From Oscillatoriales cyanobacterium (GTDB taxonomy: Bacteria; Cyanobacteriota; Cyanobacteriia; Cyanobacteriales; Microcoleaceae): 47,435 nt of DNA. The notes under the pieces were generated by a model. The model did no database searches. It saw nothing but the letters and a program-made list of their open reading frames with translations, and was not told where the DNA came from. Location: NCBI GenBank assembly GCA_004293365.1, contig RDYN01000094.1, positions 1 through 47,435 of the forward strand, given 5' to 3'. Shown here piece by piece: positions 34,162-42,221 of this stretch (its first letter is position 1; each line of letters opens with the position of its first letter). A program made the position numbers and the translations under genes.

Positions 34162-34887
34162 ATGGCTTCGGGTTTAAAACCATCTACACTAGAACTTCTC
34201 AAGCGCTTTAACCGAGCGTTTCCACAGTTTTACGAGCAATTTGTCAGCAGCGAAATCCAACTGCAAAACCTCAAATTAGCTTACCAACTTTACAAAACTC
34301 GGCAAGCCGTCATCGAAATTAGAGCCGAAGGTAACAAAAGTGCCCTGCATTTTGCTTACCGGAACCAGTCTTTTCTGCTGAGCGACATTTTCGGTGTGCT
34401 GGCTGCCTACGGGCTGACGATTCACAGTCTGAGTCTCTACGGTCAAATTTACCCGCCGATGCTGGTATTTATCAAATTGGTAGTATCTCGCGGTGGCAAG
34501 GTACTGGCAGATAAAACCGCAGAAAACGTCTGTAGGGCGGTTCGAGAGGCCTTGGCGGGGCATTTTGAGGTGGAAGAGATGTTGGCCGTGGAATTTAATT
34601 TAGACGCGGGTTTGGAGGATGTGGCTACTGAATTTTACGTCGATCCTGTTTTCCACTTGCCGGCTTTGCTGATTGAAGCAGACAACCAGCCTGGACTTTT
34701 TTACAAAGTTATGTATGCTATCTGGCAAGAGGATTTGTTGGTGGTAAATGCAAATTTATTGGTTTGGCGGGGGCGAACTCGCTTGATTCTCTACTTGTTG
34801 GGCCCCAATGAAAGTTTGATTCCTGAGTATCTGGGGCAGAAAATCGCTGAGGGGGTGCGACAAAGATTGCTGGGCGAGCGGTTTTAG
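34162..34887 (+). CDS. ACT-like domain protein, function unknown
   Basis: A 241-residue soluble protein. Residues 1-55 are helical (LLKRFNRAFPQFYEQF). Two ACT-like folds follow: SALHFAYRNQSFLLSDIFGVLAAYGLTIHSLSLYG (residues about 60-95 in two pieces) and HLPALLIEADNQPGLFYKVMYAIWQEDLLVVNANLL near 165-205, both with the LxDI/PGLF plus beta-strand pattern seen in the C-terminal ACT repeats of GlnD. ACT domains bind amino acids, so a regulatory role is possible but unproven. No nucleotidyltransferase or HD domain is present. No Shine-Dalgarno. It is just downstream of the TnpB element. Residue ranges are approximate. Confidence 0.65.
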   Translation: MASGLKPSTLELLKRFNRAFPQFYEQFVSSEIQLQNLKLAYQLYKTRQAVIEIRAEGNKSALHFAYRNQSFLLSDIFGVLAAYGLTIHSLSLYGQIYPPMLVFIKLVVSRGGKVLADKTAENVCRAVREALAGHFEVEEMLAVEFNLDAGLEDVATEFYVDPVFHLPALLIEADNQPGLFYKVMYAIWQEDLLVVNANLLVWRGRTRLILYLLGPNESLIPEYLGQKIAEGVRQRLLGERF

Positions 34888-35152
34888 GAATAGCGCCTGA
34901 CGCTGGTGAAAGCCGGTTTCTCACAACAACGTTTCGGAGCTATCAGATCGAGCTTAAGGACGTTCTTAATTCCTGAAACCCTTGATTTTATTACTTCTTT
35001 GTGATTTCTACTTCCGACTTCCATTTCTCTTGCGTTCAGAAACTGGGTTTTTGCTCAAAACCTGATATTCATCGAGAGAAAGTTAAACTGAGCCGATCGC
35101 CCGGAGTGTAACTGCCGATCCCTCTGTGCTGATTTCGCGATAGGATAAAATT

Positions 35153-36022
35153 ATGGCAACCATCGACATCCTAGGGGTTCGGCACGCTTGCGATTTGACG
35201 GCTCCCACTCCAACTTCCCCGGTTCTGGTATTTGTCCACGGCTGGCTGTTAAGCCGCCGCTACTGGCAACCTCTAACCGATCGCTTGGCACCCAACTATC
35301 AGTGCCTGACTTACGATTTGCGCGGGTTTGGCGATTCTCAATCCGACGGCGAGAGCCATCTAGAGCATGGGGAACCGCTAAATTCCTGCTACACTCCCGC
35401 AGCCTACGCTCGGGATTTGGAAATTTTACTCAAAAAACTGGATATTTCTAATGCTTGGCTGGTGGGACACTCTCTCGGCGGTACGATCGCCCTTTGGGGA
35501 GCCAGCCAATTGTGCGATCGCATTAAAGGTGTTGTCTGCATCAATGCAGGCGGCGGCATCTATCTAAAGGAAGAATTCGAGCGATTTCGAGCGGTTGGCA
35601 AACAGCTAGTAAAAATGCGTCCGCGCTGGCTGCCTCACTTGCCGTTAGCAGATTACGTGTTTGCCCGCGATTCTGTGGCAAGATCGATCGGGCGATCGTG
35701 GGGAAGGCAGCGCTTGAGAGATTTCGTGGCAGCCCATCCAGATGCAGCTTTGGGAGCTTTGTTGGACTCCACCACAGAAGCCGAGATTCACCTGTTGCCG
35801 CAAATAGTGTCCCGACTCAAGCAGCCCGTGTATTTTATTGCCGGCACTAAAGACAAAATTATGGAACCAAAATACGTGCTGCATTTGGCTAGCTTTCACT
35901 GGATGTTCCAAGGTTGCGGCGAAAATGTCCTTCAGCTTCCCGATTGCGGCCATTTGGCAATGGTGGAACAGCCAGATGCAGTGGCTAGTTATTTGGAAAA
36001 TATTCTGAAAGAACACACTTAA
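35153..36022 (+). CDS. Alpha/beta-hydrolase
   Basis: A 289-residue cytosolic hydrolase. The oxyanion HGW motif is FVHGWLLS (27-34), nucleophile S107 in VGHSLGG, acid D234 in AGTKDKIME and base H267 in PDCGHLAMVE, all at normal spacing, so the triad is complete. A cap domain lies at about 135-205. The substrate, an ester or similar, cannot be told; relatives are annotated from haloperoxidases to lipases. AGGA seven bases before the ATG is a good ribosome binding site. 34888-35152 upstream shows no gene. A repeat array begins directly after the stop. Confidence 0.9.
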   Translation: MATIDILGVRHACDLTAPTPTSPVLVFVHGWLLSRRYWQPLTDRLAPNYQCLTYDLRGFGDSQSDGESHLEHGEPLNSCYTPAAYARDLEILLKKLDISNAWLVGHSLGGTIALWGASQLCDRIKGVVCINAGGGIYLKEEFERFRAVGKQLVKMRPRWLPHLPLADYVFARDSVARSIGRSWGRQRLRDFVAAHPDAALGALLDSTTEAEIHLLPQIVSRLKQPVYFIAGTKDKIMEPKYVLHLASFHWMFQGCGENVLQLPDCGHLAMVEQPDAVASYLENILKEHT

Positions 36023-36023
36023 A

Positions 36024-36292
36024 GGGCATGGGGCATGGGGCATGGGGCTCCGTGGCCCGCGCAGGGAATGGGGCTCCGTGGCCCGCGCAGGGAATGGGGC
36101 TCCGTGGCCCGCGCAGGGCTCTAGCGAAGCTCCGGGATGGGGCTCCGTGGCCCGCGCGAAGCTCCGGGATGGGGCTCCGTGGCCCGCGCAGGGCATGGGG
36201 CATGGGGCATTAGAACTTACAAATAACCAATATAGCGGTTCGATCGCGTGGTGAGGTATGCCCAATGCCCAATGCCCAATGCCCAATGCCCG
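36024..36292. repeat. Composite tandem repeat array
   Basis: GGGCATG heptamers (36024-36046 and 36189-36209) bracket five copies of GGGGCTCCGTGGCCCGCGC in 26-45 bp units (36044-36200), two of them with an inserted GAAGCTCCGGGAT. After a short spacer, AATGCCC heptamers follow at 36257-36292. Open frames here are repeat artefacts. 36293-36440 holds no gene. Confidence 0.9.
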
Positions 36293-36461
36293 GCCAGTCG
36301 TACCTCCTATGGGAGCTCGAAAGGCTATAACAAATAACCAATAACCAGTAACCACTGACTTCTTCCTTAACCTAAAATCTGTTATGTTTAAGTAGATAAG
36401 TCTGCCCGATCGCCCTTTTCGGACAGAGCAAGTCCTTAGATGAGGAAAATATAGACAATAA

Positions 36462-36502
36462 TGTACAATAAGGTCGAAGTATAGACATTGACCTTATGTA
36501 CA
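36462..36502. other. Hairpin at the IS607 left end
   Basis: TGTACAATAAGGTC (36462-36475) pairs with GACCTTATGTACA (36490-36502), thirteen pairs with one bulge, around a 14-base loop that contains TAGACATT. It overlaps the first codons of the tnpA remnant and may be a recombinase site or translation control hairpin. Confidence 0.65.
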
Positions 36503-36651
36503 AGTCGCACTCCAGAAAGCAAAAAAATTAGGTGTGACAGTAAAAACCTTGCAGCGCTGGGATATTTCTGGGAAGCTACCCGCAAAAAGAATAACCCTAG
36601 ACACAAAGATGTATACTCAAAAAGTAAAAACCACAGTGTTGAGGTCGAACA
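36495..36651 (+). pseudogene. tnpA remnant of IS607 serine recombinase
   Basis: The frame reads YVQVALQKAKKLGVTVKT followed by LQRWDISGKLPAKRITLDTK, the MerR-like helix-turn-helix N-terminus of IS607 TnpA, then loses homology; the catalytic serine-recombinase domain is absent. The ATG at 36496 is out of frame with it, compatible with loss of a few bases at a TATG repeat, so even the HTH is not translated normally. Only about 40 residues of a normally 190-220 residue protein remain. Confidence 0.65.
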
Positions 36652-37773
36652 ATGCTTTTATCCATCAAAACAAAGCTAAAGCTGAGTACAAATCAAGAGA
36701 CGATAATGAGCAAGCACGCTGGAATAGCTCGGTTTACTTATAATTGGGGATTGGCTACTTGGAATAGTTTTTATAAGGATGGATTGAAGCCTAACAAATA
36801 CCTCCTCAAAAAGTTCTTTAACAATCACGTCAAGCCTGAGTTTACATGGATTAAACAATCGGGAATTAGTCAGAAAATAACTCAATACGCCTTTGACAAT
36901 TTGGGTGATGCTTTTTCTAGATTCTTCTCTGGTAAAGGTGGTTGTCCGAAGTTCAAAAAGAAAGGAATTCACGACTCTTTCACCATTGATGCGGGTGGCA
37001 AACCAATTCCTGTGGGCGGTACTTCAATTAAATTACCCACAATTGGATGGGTAAAGACCTATGAAGGTTTACCGCATACCACTTGCAAATCAATTACTAT
37101 TTCACGTACTGCCGACAGTTGGTTTATCGCGTTCGCCGGAGAGCAAGAACACAAGCCGACTCTCAAACAACACGAGATTGTGGGCGTTGATTTAGGCGTC
37201 AAGGTTCTAGCTACGCTGTCAACAGGCGTAGTATTCCCGAATCCAAAGCATTACGAGGCTCATCTCAAAAAGCTCAAACGATTATCAAAAAAGTTTGCTC
37301 GAAAAGTCAAAGGCTCAAATAATAAGTACAAGGCGAAAATTCAACAGGCAAAATGTCACGCTCGGATAGCAAATCTTAGGAAAGAAACTCTTCATCAAAT
37401 CACTACTTACTTATGCAAAAACCACGCCAAGATAGTAGTAGAAGATTTAAACACTTCAGGGATGTTATCAAATCACAAGCTAGCACGGGTAATCGCTGAT
37501 TGCGGATTCTACGAATTCAAGCAACAGCTAGAGTATAAAGCCCAAAAGTTTGGGTGTGAAATAATCATTGCTGACCGTTGGTTTCCCTCAACCAAGACTT
37601 GTTCTAACTGCGGATATATTCAAGATATGCCCCTAAAAGAAAGAATTTACAATTGTGAAAGTTGCGGTCATTGGATGGACAGGGATTTGAACGCAGCAAT
37701 TAATTTATCGCGCTTGGCTTTCATCGTGAAAGCTTACCGAGGGATAGCCGCTCCCATGCTCCCGTTGAAGTAA
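36652..37773 (+). CDS. IS607-type TnpB RNA-guided nuclease
   Basis: A 373-residue TnpB of normal length. RuvC residues D180 (IVGVDLGVKVLA), E264 (IVVEDLNTSGM) and D345 (MDRDLNAAINL) are intact, and the zinc ribbon has C317, C320, C335 and C338. It should make an RNA-guided DNA nuclease that uses a guide RNA from the element's right end. Only distantly similar to the long TnpB at 32603-34114. The ATG has no strong ribosome binding site; it directly follows and overlaps the decayed tnpA, so translation was probably coupled. Since tnpA is broken, the element could move only with help in trans. Confidence 0.92.
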   Translation: MLLSIKTKLKLSTNQETIMSKHAGIARFTYNWGLATWNSFYKDGLKPNKYLLKKFFNNHVKPEFTWIKQSGISQKITQYAFDNLGDAFSRFFSGKGGCPKFKKKGIHDSFTIDAGGKPIPVGGTSIKLPTIGWVKTYEGLPHTTCKSITISRTADSWFIAFAGEQEHKPTLKQHEIVGVDLGVKVLATLSTGVVFPNPKHYEAHLKKLKRLSKKFARKVKGSNNKYKAKIQQAKCHARIANLRKETLHQITTYLCKNHAKIVVEDLNTSGMLSNHKLARVIADCGFYEFKQQLEYKAQKFGCEIIIADRWFPSTKTCSNCGYIQDMPLKERIYNCESCGHWMDRDLNAAINLSRLAFIVKAYRGIAAPMLPLK

Positions 37774-37866
37774 GAAGCAAATGTCTAGACTTGTCTAGGA
37801 TTTGTATAGCAGGTTTTCAATCAATAGCGACTTTCAACTCTAAATTCTAATTCTACTTAAATATCT

Positions 37867-38964
37867 GTGCGCGTTAACCTCACCGATCGGCAACAACACA
37901 TCCTTTGGGCAACGGTTCGCCACTACATAGCAACAGCGGAACCCGTTGGCTCAAAAGCTTTGGTTGACGAATACAACCTCAGCGTCAGCCCAGCTACCAT
38001 TCGCAATGCGATGGGGACTCTTGAAAAAGCTGGACTGCTCTATCAGCCCCACACTTCTGCCGGACGAGTCCCCTCTGACTCCGGCTACAGAATTTATGTA
38101 GACCAGTTGATTCAGCCGTCTGATACGCTGGCCCGTAAGGTGGAACAGGTACTGGATCAACTTAATTGGTCGGATGGTCGCATGGATGGGGCACTCCGCG
38201 GCGCTGCTAAAATTCTGGCAACGATCAGCGGTTATATTGCCATGATTACCATACCGCAAACCAATATGGCTTGCTTGCGACACTTGCAACTGGTGCAGCT
38301 AGAGGCGGGAAAGGTGATGCTGATCGTGGTGACGGATGCCTACGAAACTCATTCGGTGTTAGTACAGTTGCCGAAGGGCGCAGAAGGTAATTGGCCGGAT
38401 GTTGAAATTGTCGATCGCCAATTGCAGATTTTGTCCAATTTTTTGAACAGCAAGTTGCGCGGACGATCGCTCTCGGAACTCTCGGCTGTAGACTGGAGCG
38501 AGTTAGACCGGGACTTTGAACTGTACGCTGAGTGGATGGAAACCATGCTTGCTGCTTTGAGCAGCCGCCAAAGCAATCCAACCTACACGCGGATTCTGAT
38601 CGGCGGTTTGGCAGAAGCGCTGCGCTTACCTGAGTTTTCGCAGTTGCAGCAAGTTCAAACCCTGGTGCAACTGCTGGAACAAGAGCAAGAACTGCTTTGG
38701 CCTTTGATTTTTGAATCGCCTGATTTGGACTCGCCCGGGAAGCGGGTAACGGTGCGTATTGGTTCAGAAAATTCGTTAGAACCAATTCGGGGCTGTACTC
38801 TGATTTCTTCGACTTACCGCCGGGGATCAGTGCCGGTGGGTAGTGTTGGGGTTTTGGGGCCGACGCGGATGGTTTACGAAAATGCGATCGCGGTGGTGGA
38901 AGCTGCAGCGGATTATTTGTCCGAAGCTATTGGCGGAAATCGAGTGAATTTTCCCGAAGGATAA
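37867..38964 (+). CDS. hrcA: Heat-inducible transcription repressor HrcA
   Basis: A 365-residue repressor that binds CIRCE operators of groEL-type chaperone genes. The N-terminal winged helix has [17 protein letters not shown] and [18 protein letters not shown] with [17 protein letters not shown], the HrcA signature. A GAF-like domain and insert domain follow, with [12 protein letters not shown] and the C-terminal [17 protein letters not shown]. The start is a GTG at 37867, matching the usual N-terminus. I see no CIRCE (TTAGCACTC...GAGTGCTAA) upstream, so autoregulation is not evident. It lies 67 bases after the IS607 element's right end and is ended by a strong terminator. Confidence 0.96.
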   Translation: MRVNLTDRQQHILWATVRHYIATAEPVGSKALVDEYNLSVSPATIRNAMGTLEKAGLLYQPHTSAGRVPSDSGYRIYVDQLIQPSDTLARKVEQVLDQLNWSDGRMDGALRGAAKILATISGYIAMITIPQTNMACLRHLQLVQLEAGKVMLIVVTDAYETHSVLVQLPKGAEGNWPDVEIVDRQLQILSNFLNSKLRGRSLSELSAVDWSELDRDFELYAEWMETMLAALSSRQSNPTYTRILIGGLAEALRLPEFSQLQQVQTLVQLLEQEQELLWPLIFESPDLDSPGKRVTVRIGSENSLEPIRGCTLISSTYRRGSVPVGSVGVLGPTRMVYENAIAVVEAAADYLSEAIGGNRVNFPEG

Positions 38965-38995
38965 CATATTGTTATATTCACCATAATTGAGATAG

Positions 38996-39018
38996 CCCCA
39001 AGCCTAACTAGCTTGGGG
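38996..39018 (+). terminator. Rho-independent terminator of hrcA
   Basis: CCCCAAGC and GCTTGGGG form a perfect eight-base-pair stem around CTAACTA, followed by TTTAATTAT, 31 bases after the hrcA stop. Confidence 0.85.
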
Positions 39019-39190
39019 TTTAATTATCCTTACCGGATGTGGTGGCAACATTAAAAAAACCATTTTTTTTGTCAATAAACATTTGCTTTTCGGCTCTTGC
39101 TGGGGCAAGAAACCAAAGCATCGCGCTTCACTAGAGATTTTCGCAAACAACCCGCTTGCTGCGTCTAGGAGTGGCTCGGAAACTGGCAGG

Positions 39191-39353
39191 AGTTGCGGGC
39201 GATCGGCTTTGACGAAATAGCGAGTGAGCCCCGATCGCCCATTTACAGGAAGCGCTCGCGGAGCACTCCTCGCTCGGTTGCTGAAAGCAGCCTGAGCGAG
39301 GAGTTTTGCCGGCACTGTCCGGTCGGCGATCCCAAGCACTCCGGGATAGTGCC
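39191..39353. other. Three consecutive hairpins, candidate structured RNA
   Basis: Stem 1: GGGCGATCGG (39197-39206) with CCGATCGCCC (39231-39240). Stem 2: CTCCTCGCTC (39266-39275) with GAGCGAGGAG (39294-39303), followed by TTTT. Stem 3: GGCACTGTCCGG (39311-39322) with CCGGGATAGTGCC (39341-39353). No believable ORF runs through this 658-base spacer between hrcA and metG. It could be a small RNA (either strand) or a composite palindromic repeat. Confidence 0.5.
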
Positions 39354-39622
39354 TGCGAGAAATGAATTGAAGACCCGGGAACAGCACTTCTATGGGCCCT
39401 AAGGCAGCAAAATATCAAAATCTTAAGACATTTTAGAGAGTTCGTCAAAAAGATCTAAAAAAGATTAGTGTTGAGAGGAAAGGTATATTTCTTTTGGAAA
39501 TAGCCCAAGTTAGACAATTGCCCACAAGTTGCAGCAATTTTGGCTTGATTGCGGCTCCATAAAAGATTTAACCGCTGAGTTAAGATCGAAATTAAATTTA
39601 GGGAATTTTCTTTTACCATTCA

Positions 39623-41230
39623 ATGAAATCGAGCGATAAAACTAAGAATACCTTTGCTATAACAACGCCTCTGTATTATGTCAATGATTTACCTCACGTT
39701 GGCAGCGCTTACACGACTATGGCAGCCGATGCCCTAGCCAGATTTGAGCGGCTGCGGGGCAAATCAGTGTTGCTGGTTACGGGGACGGACGAACACGGGC
39801 AGAAAATTCAGCGCACGGCCGAGAATTTAGGACGATCGCCCCAAGCTCACTGCGATTTAGTAGTTCCCGGGTTTGAGGCGCTGTGGGAGCAACTCTCTAT
39901 CCAGTACGATCGCTTCATCCGCACAACTTCCCGCCGCCACGAGTATATTGTCAAAGAATTTTTCCAGCGCGTCTGGAACTCCGGCGACATCTACTTGAAC
40001 CAGCAACAAGGCTGGTACTGCGTATCCTGCGAAGAATTCAAAGATGAACGCGATTTGCTCCCCGGAAATCGGTGTTCCATCCACGCCAGCAAGGAAGTTG
40101 AGTGGCGCGACGAAGAAAATTACTTTTTTCGCCTGTCGCGCTATCAAGACCAACTCCTGGCATTGTACGCAGAACGTCCCGACTTCATCGCGCCGGAAAG
40201 TCGGCGCAACGAAGTGCTCAGCTTCGTCAACTCCGGACTCCAAGACTTTTCGATTTCTCGGGTGAATCTAGAATGGGGCCTGCCAATACCAGTTGACTCC
40301 AGCCACACCATTTACGTCTGGTTTGACGCTTTGCTGGGATATGTGACTGCTCTGCTCGATCCGGACAGCGACCCGCTGTTAGAGAATGCTTTATCTAAAT
40401 GGTGGCCGATTGACCTGCACTTGATCGGCAAAGATATTCTCCGCTTCCACGCAGTTTATTGGCCGGCAATGCTGATGTCAGCCGGTATGTCGGCGCCAGG
40501 CCGCGTCTTCGCTCACGGTTTTTTGACCAAAGACGGCAAAAAAATGGGAAAAACGGAGGGCAATACTTTAAACCCAGTCGAATTGGTCAATAAATACGGC
40601 GCTGATGCAGTTCGTTACTATTTCCTCAAAGAAATTGAGTTCGGAGAGGACGGCGATTTTAACGAAACTCGGTTTATCAATATATTGAATGCTGAGCTAG
40701 CAAATGATTTGGGAAATTTGCTTAACCGCACCTTAAACATGGCTCGCAAATATTGCGGTGGCTCAGTGCCAAATGTGTCGGGGGAAACCATTTCCGGCGA
40801 CAACCTTCTCAAGGGTATGAGCGTGGATTTGGGCGATCGAGTGGCGGGTTTTTACGAAGAGTTAGCTTTTAGTAAGGCTTGCGAAGCTGTGCTTGCATTA
40901 GTTCGAGCAGGTAACAAGTTTATTGACGTACAAGCACCTTGGAGTTTGTACAAGCAGGGACAGAGCGAAAGTGTTCAACAAGTGTTATATTCTGTTCTGG
41001 AATCTGTTAGACTAGCATCTTACCTTTTATCGCCCATTATTCCGAATATCAGCAACGCTATCTATCAGCAGCTAGGTTTTTCAATTGACTTTAACGATCG
41101 GGTTGCAGTTAACAGTTTAGCGACTTTTGCAGTTCATGCTGCCTGGGGCGCTTTGCCTGCCAACCAAACTCTGGGAGAACCCCAACCAGTGTTTAAGCGG
41201 CTGGAACTGCTGGAAACAGTAGCGTCATAG
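39623..41230 (+). CDS. metG: Methionyl-tRNA synthetase
   Basis: A 535-residue class I synthetase charging tRNA-Met. The HIGH motif reads HVGS (25-28), followed by the LLVTGTDEHGQKIQ segment. A single CVSCEE knuckle stands for the zinc-binding insert. The KMSKS loop is KKMGKTEGN. The alpha-helical anticodon-binding domain (about 345-500) contains DLGNLLNRTLNMA and APWSLYK. It lacks the C-terminal EMAP/Arc1p-like tRNA-binding domain of longer enzymes, as is usual for cyanobacteria. Upstream 39354-39622 has no gene. Next gene, LabA-like, begins 91 bases downstream. Confidence 0.96.
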   Translation: MKSSDKTKNTFAITTPLYYVNDLPHVGSAYTTMAADALARFERLRGKSVLLVTGTDEHGQKIQRTAENLGRSPQAHCDLVVPGFEALWEQLSIQYDRFIRTTSRRHEYIVKEFFQRVWNSGDIYLNQQQGWYCVSCEEFKDERDLLPGNRCSIHASKEVEWRDEENYFFRLSRYQDQLLALYAERPDFIAPESRRNEVLSFVNSGLQDFSISRVNLEWGLPIPVDSSHTIYVWFDALLGYVTALLDPDSDPLLENALSKWWPIDLHLIGKDILRFHAVYWPAMLMSAGMSAPGRVFAHGFLTKDGKKMGKTEGNTLNPVELVNKYGADAVRYYFLKEIEFGEDGDFNETRFINILNAELANDLGNLLNRTLNMARKYCGGSVPNVSGETISGDNLLKGMSVDLGDRVAGFYEELAFSKACEAVLALVRAGNKFIDVQAPWSLYKQGQSESVQQVLYSVLESVRLASYLLSPIIPNISNAIYQQLGFSIDFNDRVAVNSLATFAVHAAWGALPANQTLGEPQPVFKRLELLETVAS

Positions 41231-41321
41231 TCGGCAGCTTGCGATCGGGGTGCTATGACAGATTATGAATTAGCACTTAATTTCCTTACCAATCTTTCAT
41301 AAAAATTGAGGCATAACAATC

Positions 41322-41927
41322 ATGTTGAATAGAATAGAAAGCAACGACCTTTTTACGCCTGAACAGGTTCTGGAAAATCGCGGACGAGTAGCAATTTTTA
41401 TTGACGGCTCTAACCTTTTTTACGCGGCTTTGCAGTTAGGAATTGAAATTGATTACACTAAGCTGCTGTGCCGTTTAACTGCGGGATCGCGGCTGCTGCG
41501 CTCTTTTTTCTACACGGGTGTCGATCGCACTAACGAGAAACAGCAGGGGTTTTTGCTGTGGATGCGCCGCAACGGCTACCGCGTGATTTCTAAGGATTTG
41601 GTGCAGTTACCCGACGGTTCTAAGAAGGCGAATTTGGATGTAGAAATTGCTGTGGACATGATGGCGTTGGTGGGTTCCTACGACACGGCCGTTTTGGTGA
41701 GCGGCGACGGCGATTTGGCCTATGCTGTGGATGCTGTGAGCTATCGCGGCGTGCGGGTGGAGGTGGTGAGTTTGCGATCGATGACCAGTGACAGTTTGAT
41801 TAATGTAGCCGATCGCTACATCGATTTGGAAATGATTAAAGACGACATCCAAAAAACTTCGCGTCCTAATTATGCCTACCGCCCGTTGTCGGGTTTGAGC
41901 TTGATGGACGAACACGACGACAGATAG
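41322..41927 (+). CDS. LabA-like NYN-domain protein
   Basis: A 201-residue protein of the NYN/PIN-like LabA (DUF88) family. Conserved acidic sites are seen in IFIDGSNLFYA (D near residue 28), NLDVEIAVDMM and SGDGDLAYAVDA, which would form a metal-dependent ribonuclease centre. In Synechococcus elongatus, LabA acts in negative feedback of KaiC-dependent circadian output, and paralogues such as LalA are known, so the exact orthology is uncertain. GAGG before the ATG is a clear ribosome binding site. The TAG stop is directly followed by a GGGGAAT heptamer array. Confidence 0.88.
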   Translation: MLNRIESNDLFTPEQVLENRGRVAIFIDGSNLFYAALQLGIEIDYTKLLCRLTAGSRLLRSFFYTGVDRTNEKQQGFLLWMRRNGYRVISKDLVQLPDGSKKANLDVEIAVDMMALVGSYDTAVLVSGDGDLAYAVDAVSYRGVRVEVVSLRSMTSDSLINVADRYIDLEMIKDDIQKTSRPNYAYRPLSGLSLMDEHDDR

Positions 41928-41999
41928 GGAATGGGGAATGGGGAATGGGGAATGGGGAATGGGGAATGGGGAATGGGGAATGGGGAATGGGGAATGGGT
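41928..41999. repeat. Heptanucleotide repeat GGGGAAT
   Basis: About ten tandem heptamers starting at the base after the LabA-like stop codon. STRR type. 42000-42100 holds no gene. Confidence 0.92.
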
Positions 42000-42111
42000 A
42001 ATGGGTAAGGGGTAATAGCTGATGGGTTGAATAATTTAAAATTAGAAGTTAAAAATTTAGCTCAAGTATGACAGATTTTTGATTAGTGTTTTTAATTAGC
42101 CAATTACCAAT

Positions 42112-42221
42112 TATCAATGCCCAATGCCCAATTACCAATTATCAATGCCCAATGCCCAATTACCAATTATCAATGCCCAATGCCCAATGCCCAATTCCCA
42201 ATGCCCAATTATCAATTACCA
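42112..42221. repeat. Heptanucleotide repeats AATGCCC / ATTACCA
   Basis: Array of AATGCCC and ATTACCAATTATC-type units ending just at the chosen lptC start. It is read through in the lptC frame as MPNAQ/INYQ-like repeats. Confidence 0.9.

Larger units (their letters stand above)
36444..37799 (+). mobile_element. IS607-type insertion element with decayed tnpA
   Basis: Contains a tnpA remnant and an intact tnpB. Near the left end TAGACAA (36452-36458) and TAGACATT (36482-36489) match in inverted form AATGTCTA (37780-37787) and TTGTCTA (37791-37797) at the right end. GG dinucleotides at 36444-36445 and 37798-37799 could be the crossover pairs used by IS607 serine recombinases. Boundaries are inferred from these motifs. 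Confidence 0.6.

Noticed and set aside
36028-36254. Several frames encoding GLRGPRR / GHGAPSRS repeats on both strands
   Set aside because: They follow the tandem repeat in every frame, which marks repeat artefacts rather than genes.
37800-37866. CIRCE operator upstream of hrcA
   Set aside because: I searched for TTAGCACTC and GAGTGCTAA in the leader and found neither.
39140-39360. tmRNA
   Set aside because: A GCAAACAA string is present, but there is no tRNA-like Ala acceptor end or believable tag peptide.
39004-39448. Minus-strand frames of 105-127 residues downstream of hrcA
   Set aside because: They run through the three hairpins and the hrcA terminator; composition is Arg/Ser-rich as in random frames of GC-rich sequence.
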